Assembly: GCF_006658505.1 (NCBI RefSeq)
Contig: NZ_VFUZ01000002.1
Location: 186,001 to 250,000, forward strand
Direction of reading: 5' to 3'
Origin: Mesorhizobium sp. B2-4-15
Lineage (GTDB): Bacteria; Pseudomonadota; Alphaproteobacteria; Rhizobiales; Rhizobiaceae
DNA: 64,000 nt
Position 1 is the stretch's first letter; every line of letters begins with the position of its first letter. Shown here piece by piece: positions 28,124-37,787 of this stretch. The notes under the pieces are model-generated. The model was not told the DNA's origin and searched no databases. It saw only the letters and a list, made by a program, of their open reading frames with translations. A program made the position numbers and the translations under genes.

Positions 28124-29086
28124 ATGGCGGTCTATACCGACGTTGCCGAAGGTGAACTCGGCGCATTCCTGAAGCACTATCCTGTCGGCGATCTCCTGTC
28201 CTACAAGGGCATCGCGGAGGGCACGGAAAACTCGAATTTCCTGCTGCACACATCCAGCGGCTCCTACATCCTGACGCTTTATGAAAAGCGCGTCGAGAAG
28301 GCGGATCTGCCGTTCTTTCTCGGACTGATGGGCCACCTCGCCAACAAGGGGGTTTCCTGTCCGCTGCCGGTGACCGCGCATGACGGCAGCGTCATCGGCA
28401 TGCTGGCCGGCCGTCCGGCCGTCATCATAACCTTCCTCGAAGGGCTTTCGCTGCGCCGGCCGATGGCAACGCACTGCGCCGAAGTCGGCAAGGCGCTGGC
28501 CGCCCTGCACCTGGCCGGTGCTGATTTTCCGATGACCCGCCCCAACGCCCTCGCTATCAACGGCTGGCGCAAGCTTTGGGATGCGTCCCGCGACCGCGCC
28601 GACGAAGTCGAACCGGGACTGGCGGCCGAGGTCGATGCCGACTTCGCCGATTTCGAGCGCAACTGGCCGAAAGATCTCCCTAAAGGCATCATCCATGCCG
28701 ATCTTTTCCCCGACAATGTCTTCTTCCTCGGCGAAAAGCTCTCCGGTCTGATCGACTTCTATTTCGCTTGCGACGACCTCTACGCCTATGACGTCGCCAC
28801 CTGCCTCAACGCCTGGTGCTTCGAGAAGGACTTTTCCTTCAATCTCACCAAGGGCAAGGCACTGCTCGAGAGCTACCAGAGCGTGCGGCCCCTGAGCGCC
28901 GGGGAGAAGGCGGCGCTGCCGATGCTGGCACGCGGTTCAGCGCTGCGCTTCATGCTGACCCGCCTCTATGACTGGCTGACCGTTCCCGACGGCGGGCTGG
29001 TGATGAAGCGCGATCCGACGGAATATATCCGCAGGATGCGGTTCCACCGAGCAATCAAATCTCCTTCGGAATATGGATTGGCATGA
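28124..29086 (+). CDS. thrB: Homoserine kinase (aminoglycoside-phosphotransferase type)
   Basis: ThrB phosphorylates homoserine for threonine synthesis; its partner thrC lies at 37.8 kb. The 320-residue protein belongs to the APH/choline kinase-fold branch, not the GHMP type: [15 protein letters not shown]-loop-like N-lobe, [28 protein letters not shown] with the catalytic Asp-Asn and metal Asp. It overlaps rnhA by ATGA. Confidence 0.95.
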   Translation: MAVYTDVAEGELGAFLKHYPVGDLLSYKGIAEGTENSNFLLHTSSGSYILTLYEKRVEKADLPFFLGLMGHLANKGVSCPLPVTAHDGSVIGMLAGRPAVIITFLEGLSLRRPMATHCAEVGKALAALHLAGADFPMTRPNALAINGWRKLWDASRDRADEVEPGLAAEVDADFADFERNWPKDLPKGIIHADLFPDNVFFLGEKLSGLIDFYFACDDLYAYDVATCLNAWCFEKDFSFNLTKGKALLESYQSVRPLSAGEKAALPMLARGSALRFMLTRLYDWLTVPDGGLVMKRDPTEYIRRMRFHRAIKSPSEYGLA

Positions 29087-29616
29087 GCAAACAGGTTGAG
29101 ATCTTCACTGACGGCGCCTGCTCGGGCAACCCGGGCCCTGGCGGCTGGGGCGCCATCCTGCGCTTCAACGGCACCACCAAGGAGCTCTCCGGCGGCGAGG
29201 CCGAGACGACCAACAACCGCATGGAACTGCTGGCGGCCATCTCTGCCCTAAACGCGCTCAAGGAGCCTTGCACCGTCGAGCTTCATACCGACAGCAAATA
29301 TGTCATGGACGGCATTTCCAAGTGGATCCATGGCTGGAAGAAGAACGGCTGGAGGACCGCCGACAAGAAGCCGGTCAAGAACGGTGAACTGTGGCAGGCG
29401 CTGGACGAAGCCAACAGACGCCACAAGGTCACCTGGAACTGGGTCAGGGGCCATGCCGGCCACGTCGAGAACGAGCGCGCCGACGAATTGGCAAGGGAAG
29501 GCATGGCACCGTTCAAGAAGGGCCCCTTCAAGCCGGCGGTTTCAGCGTCAAAGCCGGATGCCCAGGCAAAGCAGCCGCTGGCGACGAAGGCACGCCGCTC
29601 GACGCAGAGCTATTGA
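29083..29616 (+). CDS. rnhA: Ribonuclease HI
   Basis: RNase HI cleaves the RNA of RNA-DNA hybrids. The 177-residue protein holds all four acidic residues: Asp in [17 protein letters not shown], Glu in [11 protein letters not shown], Asp in [12 protein letters not shown] and Asp in [11 protein letters not shown]. Compared with the usual length of about 150, it has a tail of some 25 Ala/Lys-rich residues ([22 protein letters not shown]). Its start overlaps the thrB stop. Confidence 0.96.
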   Translation: MSKQVEIFTDGACSGNPGPGGWGAILRFNGTTKELSGGEAETTNNRMELLAAISALNALKEPCTVELHTDSKYVMDGISKWIHGWKKNGWRTADKKPVKNGELWQALDEANRRHKVTWNWVRGHAGHVENERADELAREGMAPFKKGPFKPAVSASKPDAQAKQPLATKARRSTQSY

Positions 29617-29658
29617 GTTCCAGTCCTGCGGCCTCCGATCGACGGGAGCCCTTCTGCC

Positions 29659-30243
29659 ATGCCGATAGCCTACCACATCACGCACCCCCAGGTTCAGATC
29701 GATCCTGCCATCCCCGTGCCGGATTGGGGTTTGTCCGATGTCGGCCGTGCGAGGGCGTACGCGATGCTGGGCCAACCATGGATCGGATCGATCAGGCAAG
29801 CGGTGTCCTCGGGCGAGCGTAAGGCGATTGAAACCGCCGAAGTGCTCGGGCGGCACCTCGACCTTGCCGTCCAGGTAAGGGAGCGGATGCATGAGAATGG
29901 CCGGTCGGCGACGGGTTTCCTGCCGCCTCCGGAGTTCGAGGCGGTCGCCGACCAGTTCTTCGCCAATCCGCACGAAAGCATTCGGGGCTGGGAGCGGGCG
30001 ATCGACGCGCAGCAGCGCATCGCGGGCGAGGTCGAGGCCGTGCTCGAGGCCGGCGGTACCGGAGACATCGCCTTTGTCGGGCACGGCGGTGTCGGCACCC
30101 TCTTGCTGCTTGCGCTGAGCGGCAAGCAGATAAGCCGCGACAGGGATCAGCCGCCTGGCGGCGGCAACTACTTCGCCTTCGATATCGCCGCGCGTCGCGT
30201 TCTCCACGGATGGCGGCCGATCGACATGCTGGAGCAGTCCTAA
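29659..30243 (+). CDS. Histidine phosphatase family protein
   Basis: The 194-residue protein is a second member of the phosphoglycerate-mutase-like fold in this window. The usual N-terminal RHG is not visible in that form; instead the sequence shows YHITHPQVQIDPAIPVPDWGLSDVGRARAYAML, SSGERKAIETAEVLGR and the C-terminal FVGHGGVGTLLLLALSG. The missing arginine-histidine-glycine near residue 5 (ITHPQ) resembles branch members annotated as such in rhizobia, but activity is uncertain. Confidence 0.75.
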   Translation: MPIAYHITHPQVQIDPAIPVPDWGLSDVGRARAYAMLGQPWIGSIRQAVSSGERKAIETAEVLGRHLDLAVQVRERMHENGRSATGFLPPPEFEAVADQFFANPHESIRGWERAIDAQQRIAGEVEAVLEAGGTGDIAFVGHGGVGTLLLLALSGKQISRDRDQPPGGGNYFAFDIAARRVLHGWRPIDMLEQS

Positions 30244-30247
30244 GCCC

Positions 30248-30724
30248 TCAGCGGATCAGCAGCGCCGTGCCCCACAGCCCGAGCGCGAACACCGTGTGCG
30301 AGACCAGGTTGAGCGCCCGGATCTGCATCGGATTCGGCCGCTTCGATGCCGCCCATCCGGCGCCCATGCCGGGCGCCAGCAGGAACCAGCCGGCGCCGAC
30401 GGTGACGATGCCGAGAATGAAGGCTGGCAGGAAGGTCGGCGCGGTAAGCCAGCCTGCTCCAGCCACGACGACCAGGATGATGCCGTAGACGATGCCGACG
30501 AAGTAGTGAAAGGCCCAACCTAGCGCCACCTCATATGCATAGGGCGCCGCGTCGCCAATATCGTCATGAAAGACCTTGTCGCCGAGGTGCCAGACCCAGC
30601 GGCCGACCGGCCCCCAGTTCGGCCGTGGCTGGCCGAACGCCTTGTGGAGGAAGAGCGCCCAGAGATCCATAAGCACGGTGGCGCCGATGCCGATCGCGAC
30701 AGCGCGCCAAAAGATGTCAAACAT
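30248..30724 (-). CDS. DUF2938 family membrane protein
   Basis: The 158-residue protein has an N-terminal MFDIFWRAVAIGIGATVLMDLWALFLHKAF and two to three further helices (HYFVGIVYGIILVVVAGAGWL, LPAFILGIVTVGAGWFLLAPGMGAGWAAS). The pattern fits DUF2938 in the alphaproteobacteria. Function unknown. It ends four bases after the stop of the convergent phosphatase gene. The ATG at 30724 gives a normal membrane N-terminus; the frame runs open to 30880 but overlaps the peroxiredoxin gene. Confidence 0.8.
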   Translation of the reverse strand: MFDIFWRAVAIGIGATVLMDLWALFLHKAFGQPRPNWGPVGRWVWHLGDKVFHDDIGDAAPYAYEVALGWAFHYFVGIVYGIILVVVAGAGWLTAPTFLPAFILGIVTVGAGWFLLAPGMGAGWAASKRPNPMQIRALNLVSHTVFALGLWGTALLIR

Positions 30725-30818
30725 CGTTGGATTCCCCGAGGGCCGGCAGTTATGGAGCGCAAGCGGTTGTCGGGCGAGGAGCGGCCATTGCGGCCTTGCC
30801 CGATGCGACCGTTGAAGC

Positions 30819-31301
30819 TCAGAGCTGTCCGAGAATATGAGCCGCTCCGGATTCGTCGACGCCGGGCTTGGTCTCGACATTGAGCGCGGTGACCTTGCCG
30901 TCGTCGATGATCATCGAAAACCGCTTCGAGCGTAGGCCCATGCCGCCCGCCGAAAGGTCGTTGTCGAGGCCGACCGCCTTGGCGAAATCGCCATTGCCGT
31001 CGGCGAGGAACAGGATCTTGCCTTCACCGCCGGTGAAGCGCGCCCAGGCGCCCATGACATGGACGTCGTTGACCGAAACGACGGCGATCGTGTCGACGCC
31101 ACGCGCCAGGATGGCGTCATGGTTTTCGAGATAGCCGGGCAAATGGTTGTTGCTGCAGGTCGGCGTGAAGGCGCCGGGAACGCCGAACAGGACTACCTTC
31201 TTTCCGGGGAAAATCTCGGCCGACGTGATCGCCTTGGCGCCGTCGGCGGTCATCGTCTTGAAGGTCGCTTCGGGCAGCTTGTCGCCGACGGAAATGGTCA
31301 T
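30819..31301 (-). CDS. Peroxiredoxin (Prx5 subfamily)
   Basis: The 160-residue protein reduces peroxides at the peroxidatic cysteine in VPGAFTPTCSNNHLPGYLEN (residue about 49). The motif GDKLPEATFKTM at the N-terminus and SKRFSMIIDDGKVTALNVE near the end fit the Prx5/AhpE-like group that uses glutaredoxin or glutathione. A second resolving cysteine is absent, consistent with a 1-Cys mechanism. The ATG follows GAGGAACTC. Cytoplasmic. Confidence 0.93.
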   Translation of the reverse strand: MTISVGDKLPEATFKTMTADGAKAITSAEIFPGKKVVLFGVPGAFTPTCSNNHLPGYLENHDAILARGVDTIAVVSVNDVHVMGAWARFTGGEGKILFLADGNGDFAKAVGLDNDLSAGGMGLRSKRFSMIIDDGKVTALNVETKPGVDESGAAHILGQL

Positions 31302-31383
31302 GAGTTCCTCGCTTGGGGAATGGAAAGGATGCGTGCTTGCGTAGCGAACTCAGCGGCTTCCTGCAACCATCGAGCCGGCAGCA

Positions 31384-32190
31384 TCAAGGGAAAGGTAGCA
31401 GCCCTTCGACGGCCCCCGCGGAACTCGTCAGCGTATAGTGCAGCCCGCCATCCGTGGGCGTCGTCGAGGGGCGGTCGAGGATCGGCACGGTGAAGATCAG
31501 CTTGCCGTCCTTTTCCCGGCGGGAAGGAGCGCCGAACATGTAATCCCGCTCGGCGGCGACGAAGAGATCCGCGGCCGCGGGGTCACCGGGAAAGCTCGCC
31601 TCGACAACCAGCGTCTCGTGATCGCCCGGCAGCACATTGATGCCGAAGTCAGGCTTTGCCGGTGCCGGCAAAGCCGCGAAACTCGCTTTCACAAGGGCTG
31701 CATCGTCGGCATTGTCGGGATCCGAAGCGGGGTCGACGGTCAGCCGTGTCTGCACCGGGATGCAGATCGTTTCACAAATGCCGAGAAAGATGTCGGCGTC
31801 GATGACGGCCGGCTGGTTCGGCGTCGCCAGCGTGAATGTGACAGGCAGCGAAACCGGATAGTTGTAGCCGGCCCATTTGCCATAACCATCGTCGTGGCGT
31901 TGGGGTGGCGGAAACGAGAGCGAGGCATCGGCGATGTTGGTGCTGGCCGAGATGTCGAGCTGTGGTGGCACGCCGGCGTCGCCCGGGTCGCGCCAGTATG
32001 TCTTCCAGCCAGGCTTGAGCGCTATGTCGAGAACGCCCTGGATGCGTCCGGCCTCGTCCGGCTTGCCGCTTGTCACCAGCCGCACCTTGCCGCCTTCGCT
32101 GTTGTACCAGGCGGACGAAGAGGCATAAGCGGGTAGGGCGGTTGCCGAACCGATGGCGGCGCCAAGCAACAGGATTTTCAAGCTTTGCAT
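31384..32190 (-). CDS. Exported DsbD-type N-terminal (DsbC-like) thiol domain protein
   Basis: The 268-residue protein has a signal peptide (MQSLKILLLGAAIGSATALPAYAS) and a body with VLDIALKPGWKTYWRDPGDAGVPPQ and FLGICETICIPVQTRLTV, the latter with two cysteines spaced as in the N-terminal domain of protein-disulfide reductase DsbD. No membrane core or thioredoxin domain is attached, so it is a stand-alone periplasmic domain. It probably passes electrons to periplasmic thiols; the partner is not in the window. Confidence 0.82.
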   Translation of the reverse strand: MQSLKILLLGAAIGSATALPAYASSSAWYNSEGGKVRLVTSGKPDEAGRIQGVLDIALKPGWKTYWRDPGDAGVPPQLDISASTNIADASLSFPPPQRHDDGYGKWAGYNYPVSLPVTFTLATPNQPAVIDADIFLGICETICIPVQTRLTVDPASDPDNADDAALVKASFAALPAPAKPDFGINVLPGDHETLVVEASFPGDPAAADLFVAAERDYMFGAPSRREKDGKLIFTVPILDRPSTTPTDGGLHYTLTSSAGAVEGLLPFP

Positions 32191-32360
32191 GGCGGTGATT
32201 TGATCGTCCGTTCGTGGCAGCGCAATGATTTCATGGTCTTGCCGATATCATATTTGCGTGACTTCGCGGCAAGCCACTGCTGGCTTGGCAACATGGGCTT
32301 TGGTCGAATCCGGCGCTGCGCATCTTTTCGGCGCCCGGGAAACACGTTACCCTCCTTGTC

Positions 32361-32969
32361 ATGGATTTGTTGCGCCACAAGAAGACAACCGCTGGCCGCG
32401 GCTTTCTCGACGATCAGTTCCTGATTGCCATGCCCGGCATGAAGGACGATCGTTTCACGCGCTCGGTCATCTACATCTGCGCGCACAGCGATGAAGGCGC
32501 GATGGGCCTGATCATCAACCAGACCCAGCAGATGCTGTTCCCGGACCTTCTGGTGCAACTCGGCATCATGAACGAGCAGGAGGCGATCCGCCTGCCTGCG
32601 CAGGCGCGCGACTTCGTCGTCCGCAACGGCGGGCCTGTCGATCGCAGCCGGGGCTTCGTGCTGCATTCCGGCGACTATCGCGTGGAATCGTCGCTGACCG
32701 TTTCCGACGACATCTGCCTGACCGCGACGGTCGACATACTGCGCGCCATATCGTCGGGCCGCGGTCCCCGTCACGCGCTGATGGCGCTGGGTTATTCGGG
32801 CTGGGGCGCCGGCCAGCTGGAAACCGAGATCGCCGAGAATGGCTGGCTGACCTGCCCGGCCAGCCCCGAGCTTCTGTTCGATGCCGACATCGAGCGCAAA
32901 TACGATCGGATTCTCGCCTCGATCGGCATCGATCTCGCCCATCTCAGCCTGGCCGCCGGACACGCCTGA
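32361..32969 (+). CDS. YqgE/AlgH family protein
   Basis: The 202-residue protein has the signature of the family: [43 protein letters not shown], then [17 protein letters not shown] and [20 protein letters not shown]. YqgE proteins are widespread and of unknown function; AlgH affects alginate regulation in Pseudomonas. It is divergent from the DsbD-like gene and convergent with the GGDEF-EAL gene, so monocistronic. Confidence 0.93.
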   Translation: MDLLRHKKTTAGRGFLDDQFLIAMPGMKDDRFTRSVIYICAHSDEGAMGLIINQTQQMLFPDLLVQLGIMNEQEAIRLPAQARDFVVRNGGPVDRSRGFVLHSGDYRVESSLTVSDDICLTATVDILRAISSGRGPRHALMALGYSGWGAGQLETEIAENGWLTCPASPELLFDADIERKYDRILASIGIDLAHLSLAAGHA

Positions 32970-32977
32970 GCTTCGTC

Positions 32978-35866
32978 TCACGCCTGCGTCAACGGATACT
33001 GCTCTTTCAGCGTCTTCAGCACCTGGTCGCCGGGCATAGGCGCGCCGAACATGAAGCTCTGCACATATTCGCAGCCCATCTGGCGCAGTTCCAGCGCATC
33101 GCGTTCGTCGGCGATACCCTCGGCGACCACCGAAAGACCGAGCTCATGCGCCATGTTGACCATGGACTTGAGCAGCACGGCGCGCTTGGGCGTGTTGTCG
33201 TCGACAAAACTCTTGTCGATCTTGATCGTGTCGAAGGGGAAACGCGTGAGGTAGGCGAGCGAGGAGTAGCCGGTGCCGAAATCGTCCAGCGACAGGCCGA
33301 TGCCGAGCTGCTTCAGCTTGGTCAGCACGTGGGCGGTCTGCTCGGGATTGTCCATCACCAGGGACTCGGTGAGTTCGAGCCGGAAACAGCGCGGCTTCAG
33401 ATTGGCTCGCGCGATGACGGAGCGGACATCGCTGACCAGGTCGCGGCGGATGAGCTGGCGGCTGGACAGGTTGACCGAGACCGACAGCGGCGCGTCGCCG
33501 ATCTGCTTTTGCCATCCCGCCAGATCCTCGGCCGCCTGCTGCATGGCGAACAGCCCAAGCTGCACGATCAACCCGCAGCTTTCGGCGACCGGGATGAAAT
33601 CAGCCGGCGGGATCATGCCGCGGCGCGGATGGTCCCAGCGCAGCAACGCTTCGAAGCCGGCAACGCTGCCGTCTTCCAGGCGCACGATCGGCTGGTAGGC
33701 AAGCGTGAATTCGCGCCGTTCGATGGCGCGCCGCAAATCGGATTCAAACTGAAGCCGGTCGGTGCCCACGGTGCGGAAAGCCGGGCGGAACGGCTCGATC
33801 CTGTCGCCGCCGAAGCGCTTGGCCTGGTGCATGGCAAGCTCGGCGTCCTTGACCATGTCCTCGGCCGAGGTCTGGGCCGATGTCCAGGTGATCAGGCCGA
33901 TCGAGGCGGTCAGCACGATCTCGCGCTTGGCAAAGGTGATCGGATTGTTGATCGCATGCTTGATGGCATCCGCCACGCCGGCGATGCGGGCAGGGTCCTG
34001 TTCGGACAGCAGCATCAGCGCGAACTGGTCGCCGGCGAAGCGCGACAGCGAATCCTTGGGCTTCAGCAGACGGTGCAACCGGCGTGCTATCGTGAGCAGG
34101 ATCGTGTCGCCGGCCGAGATGCCGAGCCCGTCATTGACCTGCTTGAAGCGGTCGATATCGATGACGAAGACGGTCGGACGCACCTTCTCTTCGGTGCGGG
34201 CGATCGAGATGATCGCTTCCAGCCGGTTCATGAACAATTCGCGGTTCGGCAGGCCAGTCAGATTGTCGTGCACGGCGTCGTGCAGCAGCCGCTCCTCGGA
34301 CTTCTTCTGCTCGGTGACGTCGACCATGGTGCCGACGCAGCGGATGACCTCGCCGTCCGACCCGATCACCGGGCGGGCGCGCAAGGCAAACCAGTGATAG
34401 TGCCCGTCGGCGCCGCGCAGGCGGAAATTCTGTGCCACCCGGCCACGACGGTGCTCCAGCACCACGTCGAGCGTCGTGCGGAACGTGTCGCGGTCATCGG
34501 CATGCAGCACCGGCAGCCAGTTGCGCGCCGCACCACCCAGGCTGTTGGGCGCCAGCCCGAGCTGGATGCTGACATCAGGCTTGGTGACGACGCGATCGCG
34601 CAGCACGTCCCAATCCCACACTGTGTCGCCTGATCCCGCGACCGCCAGCGCCTGGCGTTCGAGGTCGGAGAACAGTCCTTGGTGCAGCGCGCCGCCGGCA
34701 AAGGCGTGCTGCATGACGGTGAAGCCAATCAACAGGATGATGAGGATCAAGCCACCGCCGAGCGCCGGCTGGGCAATGTCATTGTCGAGCATGCCGGTGA
34801 TCGCCATCCACGATCCACATAGCCACAACAGCACCATGACCCAACTGGGCACCAGCATGATGGCGCGGTCATAGCCGCGTATCCCGAGGAAGATGATCAG
34901 GCCGAGCCCGGTCAGCGCGGTGGCCGCGAAGGACAGTCTGGCGATGCCCGCGGCGACCGCCGGGTCGACAATGGCGACGCCCGCGATCAGCAGCAGCCCT
35001 AGAATCCAGACCAGCGCGCCATAGCTGAAATGGCCGTGCCATCGGTTGAGGTTGAGATAGGCGAACAGGAACACCACGAATGTACCCGCCAGCGCCACCT
35101 CCGTTCCCGCCCGCCACATCTGCTCATTGCCGGGCGAGATTTCGATGATCTTGTTGAGGAAACCGAAATCGACGCAGATATAGGCAAGCACCGCCCAGGC
35201 GAGCGCCGCCGTCGCCGGAAACATCGAGGTGCCCTTGACCACGAACAGGATGGTCAGGAACAGCGCCAGAAGGCCGGCGATGCCGATGACGATGCCGCGA
35301 AACAGCGTGTAGGAATTGACCGAGTCCTTGTAGGATTCCGGGTCCCACAGATAGACTTGGGGCAGCTTCGGCGAGGCGAGTTCGGCGATGAAGGTGATCA
35401 CCGTGCCGGGGTTCAGTGTCACCCGGTAGACATCGGCATCAGGACTGGTCTGGCGGTCGAGCGCGAAGCCTTCGCTGGGCGTAATCGCCGCGATGCGGGT
35501 CGAGCCGAGATCGGGCCAGAAGATGCCGGAATTCACCAGGCGGAAATGCGGGGCGACGATCAGCCGGTCGAGCTGCTGGTCGGTGGAGTTGGCGAGCGCG
35601 AACACCGCCCAGTCGCCGGTCGAGCGGGCATCCTTGGCCTCGACCTCGATGCGCCGCACGATGCCGTCGGGGCCGGGCGCGGTCGACACCTGGAAATTGT
35701 CGCCCTGGTTGCGGTAGATCTCGACGGCACCCGAAAGGTCGAGTGCCTTGTCGTCGCGGGCGATCTTGATCGGTTCGACGGCAAAGGCCGCCGGAGCCGC
35801 GTACAGCGTCAGCATTGCCGCGAGGACAAAGGCGAAGAGCGGCCCGGTTCGCAGGAAATTCGTCAA
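32978..35866 (-). CDS. Membrane GGDEF-EAL c-di-GMP protein with 7TM sensor and PAS domain
   Basis: The 962-residue protein starts with a signal peptide, then an extracytoplasmic beta-domain (about 30-165, 7TMR-DISM like), about seven to eight membrane helices (175-390), a PAS domain (about 410-520, with YHWFALRARPVIGSDGEVIRCVGTMVDVTEQ), GGDEF (530-690) and EAL (700-955). The GGDEF signature reads AGDQF, so cyclase activity is doubtful. The EAL domain keeps EALLRW, NLSSRQL, ELTESLV, DDFGTGYSSL and VVAEGI, so phosphodiesterase activity is likely. The start is TTG 35866 after GAAGGA. It sits right behind the acetyltransferase gene. Confidence 0.93.
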   Translation of the reverse strand: MTNFLRTGPLFAFVLAAMLTLYAAPAAFAVEPIKIARDDKALDLSGAVEIYRNQGDNFQVSTAPGPDGIVRRIEVEAKDARSTGDWAVFALANSTDQQLDRLIVAPHFRLVNSGIFWPDLGSTRIAAITPSEGFALDRQTSPDADVYRVTLNPGTVITFIAELASPKLPQVYLWDPESYKDSVNSYTLFRGIVIGIAGLLALFLTILFVVKGTSMFPATAALAWAVLAYICVDFGFLNKIIEISPGNEQMWRAGTEVALAGTFVVFLFAYLNLNRWHGHFSYGALVWILGLLLIAGVAIVDPAVAAGIARLSFAATALTGLGLIIFLGIRGYDRAIMLVPSWVMVLLWLCGSWMAITGMLDNDIAQPALGGGLILIILLIGFTVMQHAFAGGALHQGLFSDLERQALAVAGSGDTVWDWDVLRDRVVTKPDVSIQLGLAPNSLGGAARNWLPVLHADDRDTFRTTLDVVLEHRRGRVAQNFRLRGADGHYHWFALRARPVIGSDGEVIRCVGTMVDVTEQKKSEERLLHDAVHDNLTGLPNRELFMNRLEAIISIARTEEKVRPTVFVIDIDRFKQVNDGLGISAGDTILLTIARRLHRLLKPKDSLSRFAGDQFALMLLSEQDPARIAGVADAIKHAINNPITFAKREIVLTASIGLITWTSAQTSAEDMVKDAELAMHQAKRFGGDRIEPFRPAFRTVGTDRLQFESDLRRAIERREFTLAYQPIVRLEDGSVAGFEALLRWDHPRRGMIPPADFIPVAESCGLIVQLGLFAMQQAAEDLAGWQKQIGDAPLSVSVNLSSRQLIRRDLVSDVRSVIARANLKPRCFRLELTESLVMDNPEQTAHVLTKLKQLGIGLSLDDFGTGYSSLAYLTRFPFDTIKIDKSFVDDNTPKRAVLLKSMVNMAHELGLSVVAEGIADERDALELRQMGCEYVQSFMFGAPMPGDQVLKTLKEQYPLTQA

Positions 35867-35869
35867 AAA

Positions 35870-36466
35870 TCAGTCCTTCGTTCCAGCGCCCGGCGGATCG
35901 TCGGCGATCCGAGCGTAGAGGTAGTGGTCCTGCCAGATGCCGTTGATCCTGAGATAGGATCGCAAAAGTCCTTCGCGCCGGAATCCGGCTTTTTCAAGCA
36001 CGCGGATCGACCTGATATTGTCGGGAATACAGGCGGCTTCGATCCGGTGCAACCTCAGCGTATCGAAGGCGAAGCGGGCCACGACCTTGACCGCGTCGGT
36101 CATCAGGCCGCGGCCGCCGAAGCGCTCGCCGATCCAGTAGCCGACATGACCGCTTTGCGAGACGCCGTGACGTATGTTGCCGAGCGTGATGCCGCCCGCC
36201 AGCTTGCCGCTCGACTTCTCGAAGATGAAGAAGGCGATCGCGGTGCCCTGCGCATAGTCTTCGCGGTAGCGGCTGATGCGCAGGCGCCACGCCGTACGGT
36301 CGAGCTCGTCAGGCGTCCAGCGTGGCTCCCACGGCTCGAGAAAAGCGCGGCTTTCACCGCGCAGCGTCGACCATTCACGGTAGTCATTGGTGAACGGCAC
36401 GCGCAATGTGACGAGATTGCCCTTCAGTGCCGGCAGGTCACGGCGAAAGAAAGGGAGCGCGAACAC
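35870..36466 (-). CDS. GNAT N-acetyltransferase, RimJ/RimL-like
   Basis: The 198-residue protein has the acetyl-CoA fold: WSTLRGESRAFLEPWEPRWTPDEL, GNIRHGVSQSGHVGYWIGERFGGRGLMTDAVKVVARFAF (pyrophosphate-binding GxGRG-type turn) and LHRIEAACIPDNIRSIRVLEKAGFRREG. It may acetylate the N-terminus of a ribosomal protein, but the substrate is not evident. The start is GTG 36466 (VFALPFFRRDLPALKG); the open frame extends upstream into the protease gene, which makes the upstream part spurious. It is 14 bases downstream of the M16 protease stop, so one operon with thrC. Confidence 0.9.
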   Translation of the reverse strand: MFALPFFRRDLPALKGNLVTLRVPFTNDYREWSTLRGESRAFLEPWEPRWTPDELDRTAWRLRISRYREDYAQGTAIAFFIFEKSSGKLAGGITLGNIRHGVSQSGHVGYWIGERFGGRGLMTDAVKVVARFAFDTLRLHRIEAACIPDNIRSIRVLEKAGFRREGLLRSYLRINGIWQDHYLYARIADDPPGAGTKD

Positions 36467-36480
36467 GGCGCTTGTGCGGC

Positions 36481-37773
36481 TTAGACGGCGAGCCTGCGGG
36501 CCGTGGTCTGCGTACCCGGAAGCGAATCGAGGATCGCCTCGTATGGTGCCAGCGTACCCACGGGCCCGACAGCGGTAAGCGTCGGCTTCGTCGAGAACAT
36601 GCGCGCCGACAGGTCGGTCAGCCTTTCGACCGTCAGTGCCGACAGCCGTTCCATCAGCTCTTCCTTGGCGATCGGGCGGCCGAACAAAAGCAGTTGGCGC
36701 GCGATCTGCGAGGCGCGGCTGGCCGGGCTTTCGGCGGACATGATCAGCCCGGCGCGATACTGCGCACGCGCCCGGTCGAGTTCTTCCTGCAGGATGTTTT
36801 CGCCGGCCTTCTGCAATTCGTCGATGATGACCGGCACCAGTTCGGCAATGTCGCTCTGGCCTGTCGCGGCATGGACGCCGAAAATGCCGGTGTCGGAAAA
36901 GCCCCAGTGGAAGGCGTAGACGGAGTAACACAGGCCGCGCTTCTCGCGGACTTCCTGGAACAGGCGCGATGACATGCCGCCGCCGAGGATCATCGACAGC
37001 ACCTGCGAGGCGTAGAAGTCGCGTACATGATAGGCGCGGCCCTCGAAGCCCAGCACGATCTGCGCATCCATCAGGTCGCGGTCCTCGCGGAAATCGCCGC
37101 CGACATATTGCGCATATTGCGGGATGGTGCTGTCGGCCTTGCTGCGGAAGCCGCCGAGATGCTTTTCGACCTCGCGCACGAACTTGTCGTGCTTGATGTC
37201 GCCTGCGGCTACGATCACCATCCGCTCGGCGCCGTATTGGCGCTCGATGAAATCGTGCAACTGCTTGGAGGTGAAGGATTTCACCGTTTCCGGCGTGCCC
37301 AGGATCGAGCGGCCGATGGTCTGGTGGCGAAAGGCCGTCTCGGTGAAGCGGTCGAAGACGATATCGTCGGGCGTGTCGTGTGCGGCGCCGATCTCCTGCA
37401 GGATGACATGCTGCTCGCGTTCGAGCTCCTGCGGATCGAATTCGGACTCCTGCAGGATGTCGGCAAGGATGTCGACGGCCAGCGGCACATCGTCGGAGAG
37501 CACCCTTGCGTAGTAGGAGGTGGTCTCGACGCTGGTGGCGGCGTTGATCTCACCGCCGACGTCCTCGATTTCCGAGGCGATTTCGAAGGCGCTTCGCCGT
37601 TTTGTACCCTTGAACGCCATGTGCTCGAGCAGATGGGCCATGCCATGCTCTTCGTCACGCTCATTGCGGGCGCCGGACTTGACCCAGGCACCAAGGGCAA
37701 CCGATTCGATACTTGGAAGGGTTTCGGTGGCGACTGTCAGGCCGTTCGACAGACGGCTTACCTCAACACCCAT
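36481..37773 (-). CDS. M16 (pitrilysin) family zinc peptidase
   Basis: The 430-residue protein contains the inverted zinc motif in GMAHLLEHMAFKGT (HLLEH, residues about 45-58) and the distant Glu region ISVVETTSYYARVLSDD, VEREQHVILQEIGAAHD. It is the catalytic-subunit type of mitochondrial processing peptidase relatives in alphaproteobacteria, and degrades or processes peptides. It follows thrC by 14 bases; the order thrC, M16 peptidase, GNAT is conserved in rhizobia. Confidence 0.94.
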   Translation of the reverse strand: MGVEVSRLSNGLTVATETLPSIESVALGAWVKSGARNERDEEHGMAHLLEHMAFKGTKRRSAFEIASEIEDVGGEINAATSVETTSYYARVLSDDVPLAVDILADILQESEFDPQELEREQHVILQEIGAAHDTPDDIVFDRFTETAFRHQTIGRSILGTPETVKSFTSKQLHDFIERQYGAERMVIVAAGDIKHDKFVREVEKHLGGFRSKADSTIPQYAQYVGGDFREDRDLMDAQIVLGFEGRAYHVRDFYASQVLSMILGGGMSSRLFQEVREKRGLCYSVYAFHWGFSDTGIFGVHAATGQSDIAELVPVIIDELQKAGENILQEELDRARAQYRAGLIMSAESPASRASQIARQLLLFGRPIAKEELMERLSALTVERLTDLSARMFSTKPTLTAVGPVGTLAPYEAILDSLPGTQTTARRLAV

Positions 37774-37787
37774 ATGGCTCTTACTCC

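Noticed and set aside
33146..34633. 495-codon open frame antisense to the GGDEF-EAL gene
   Set aside because: Antisense of a real gene; composition is of shadow type.
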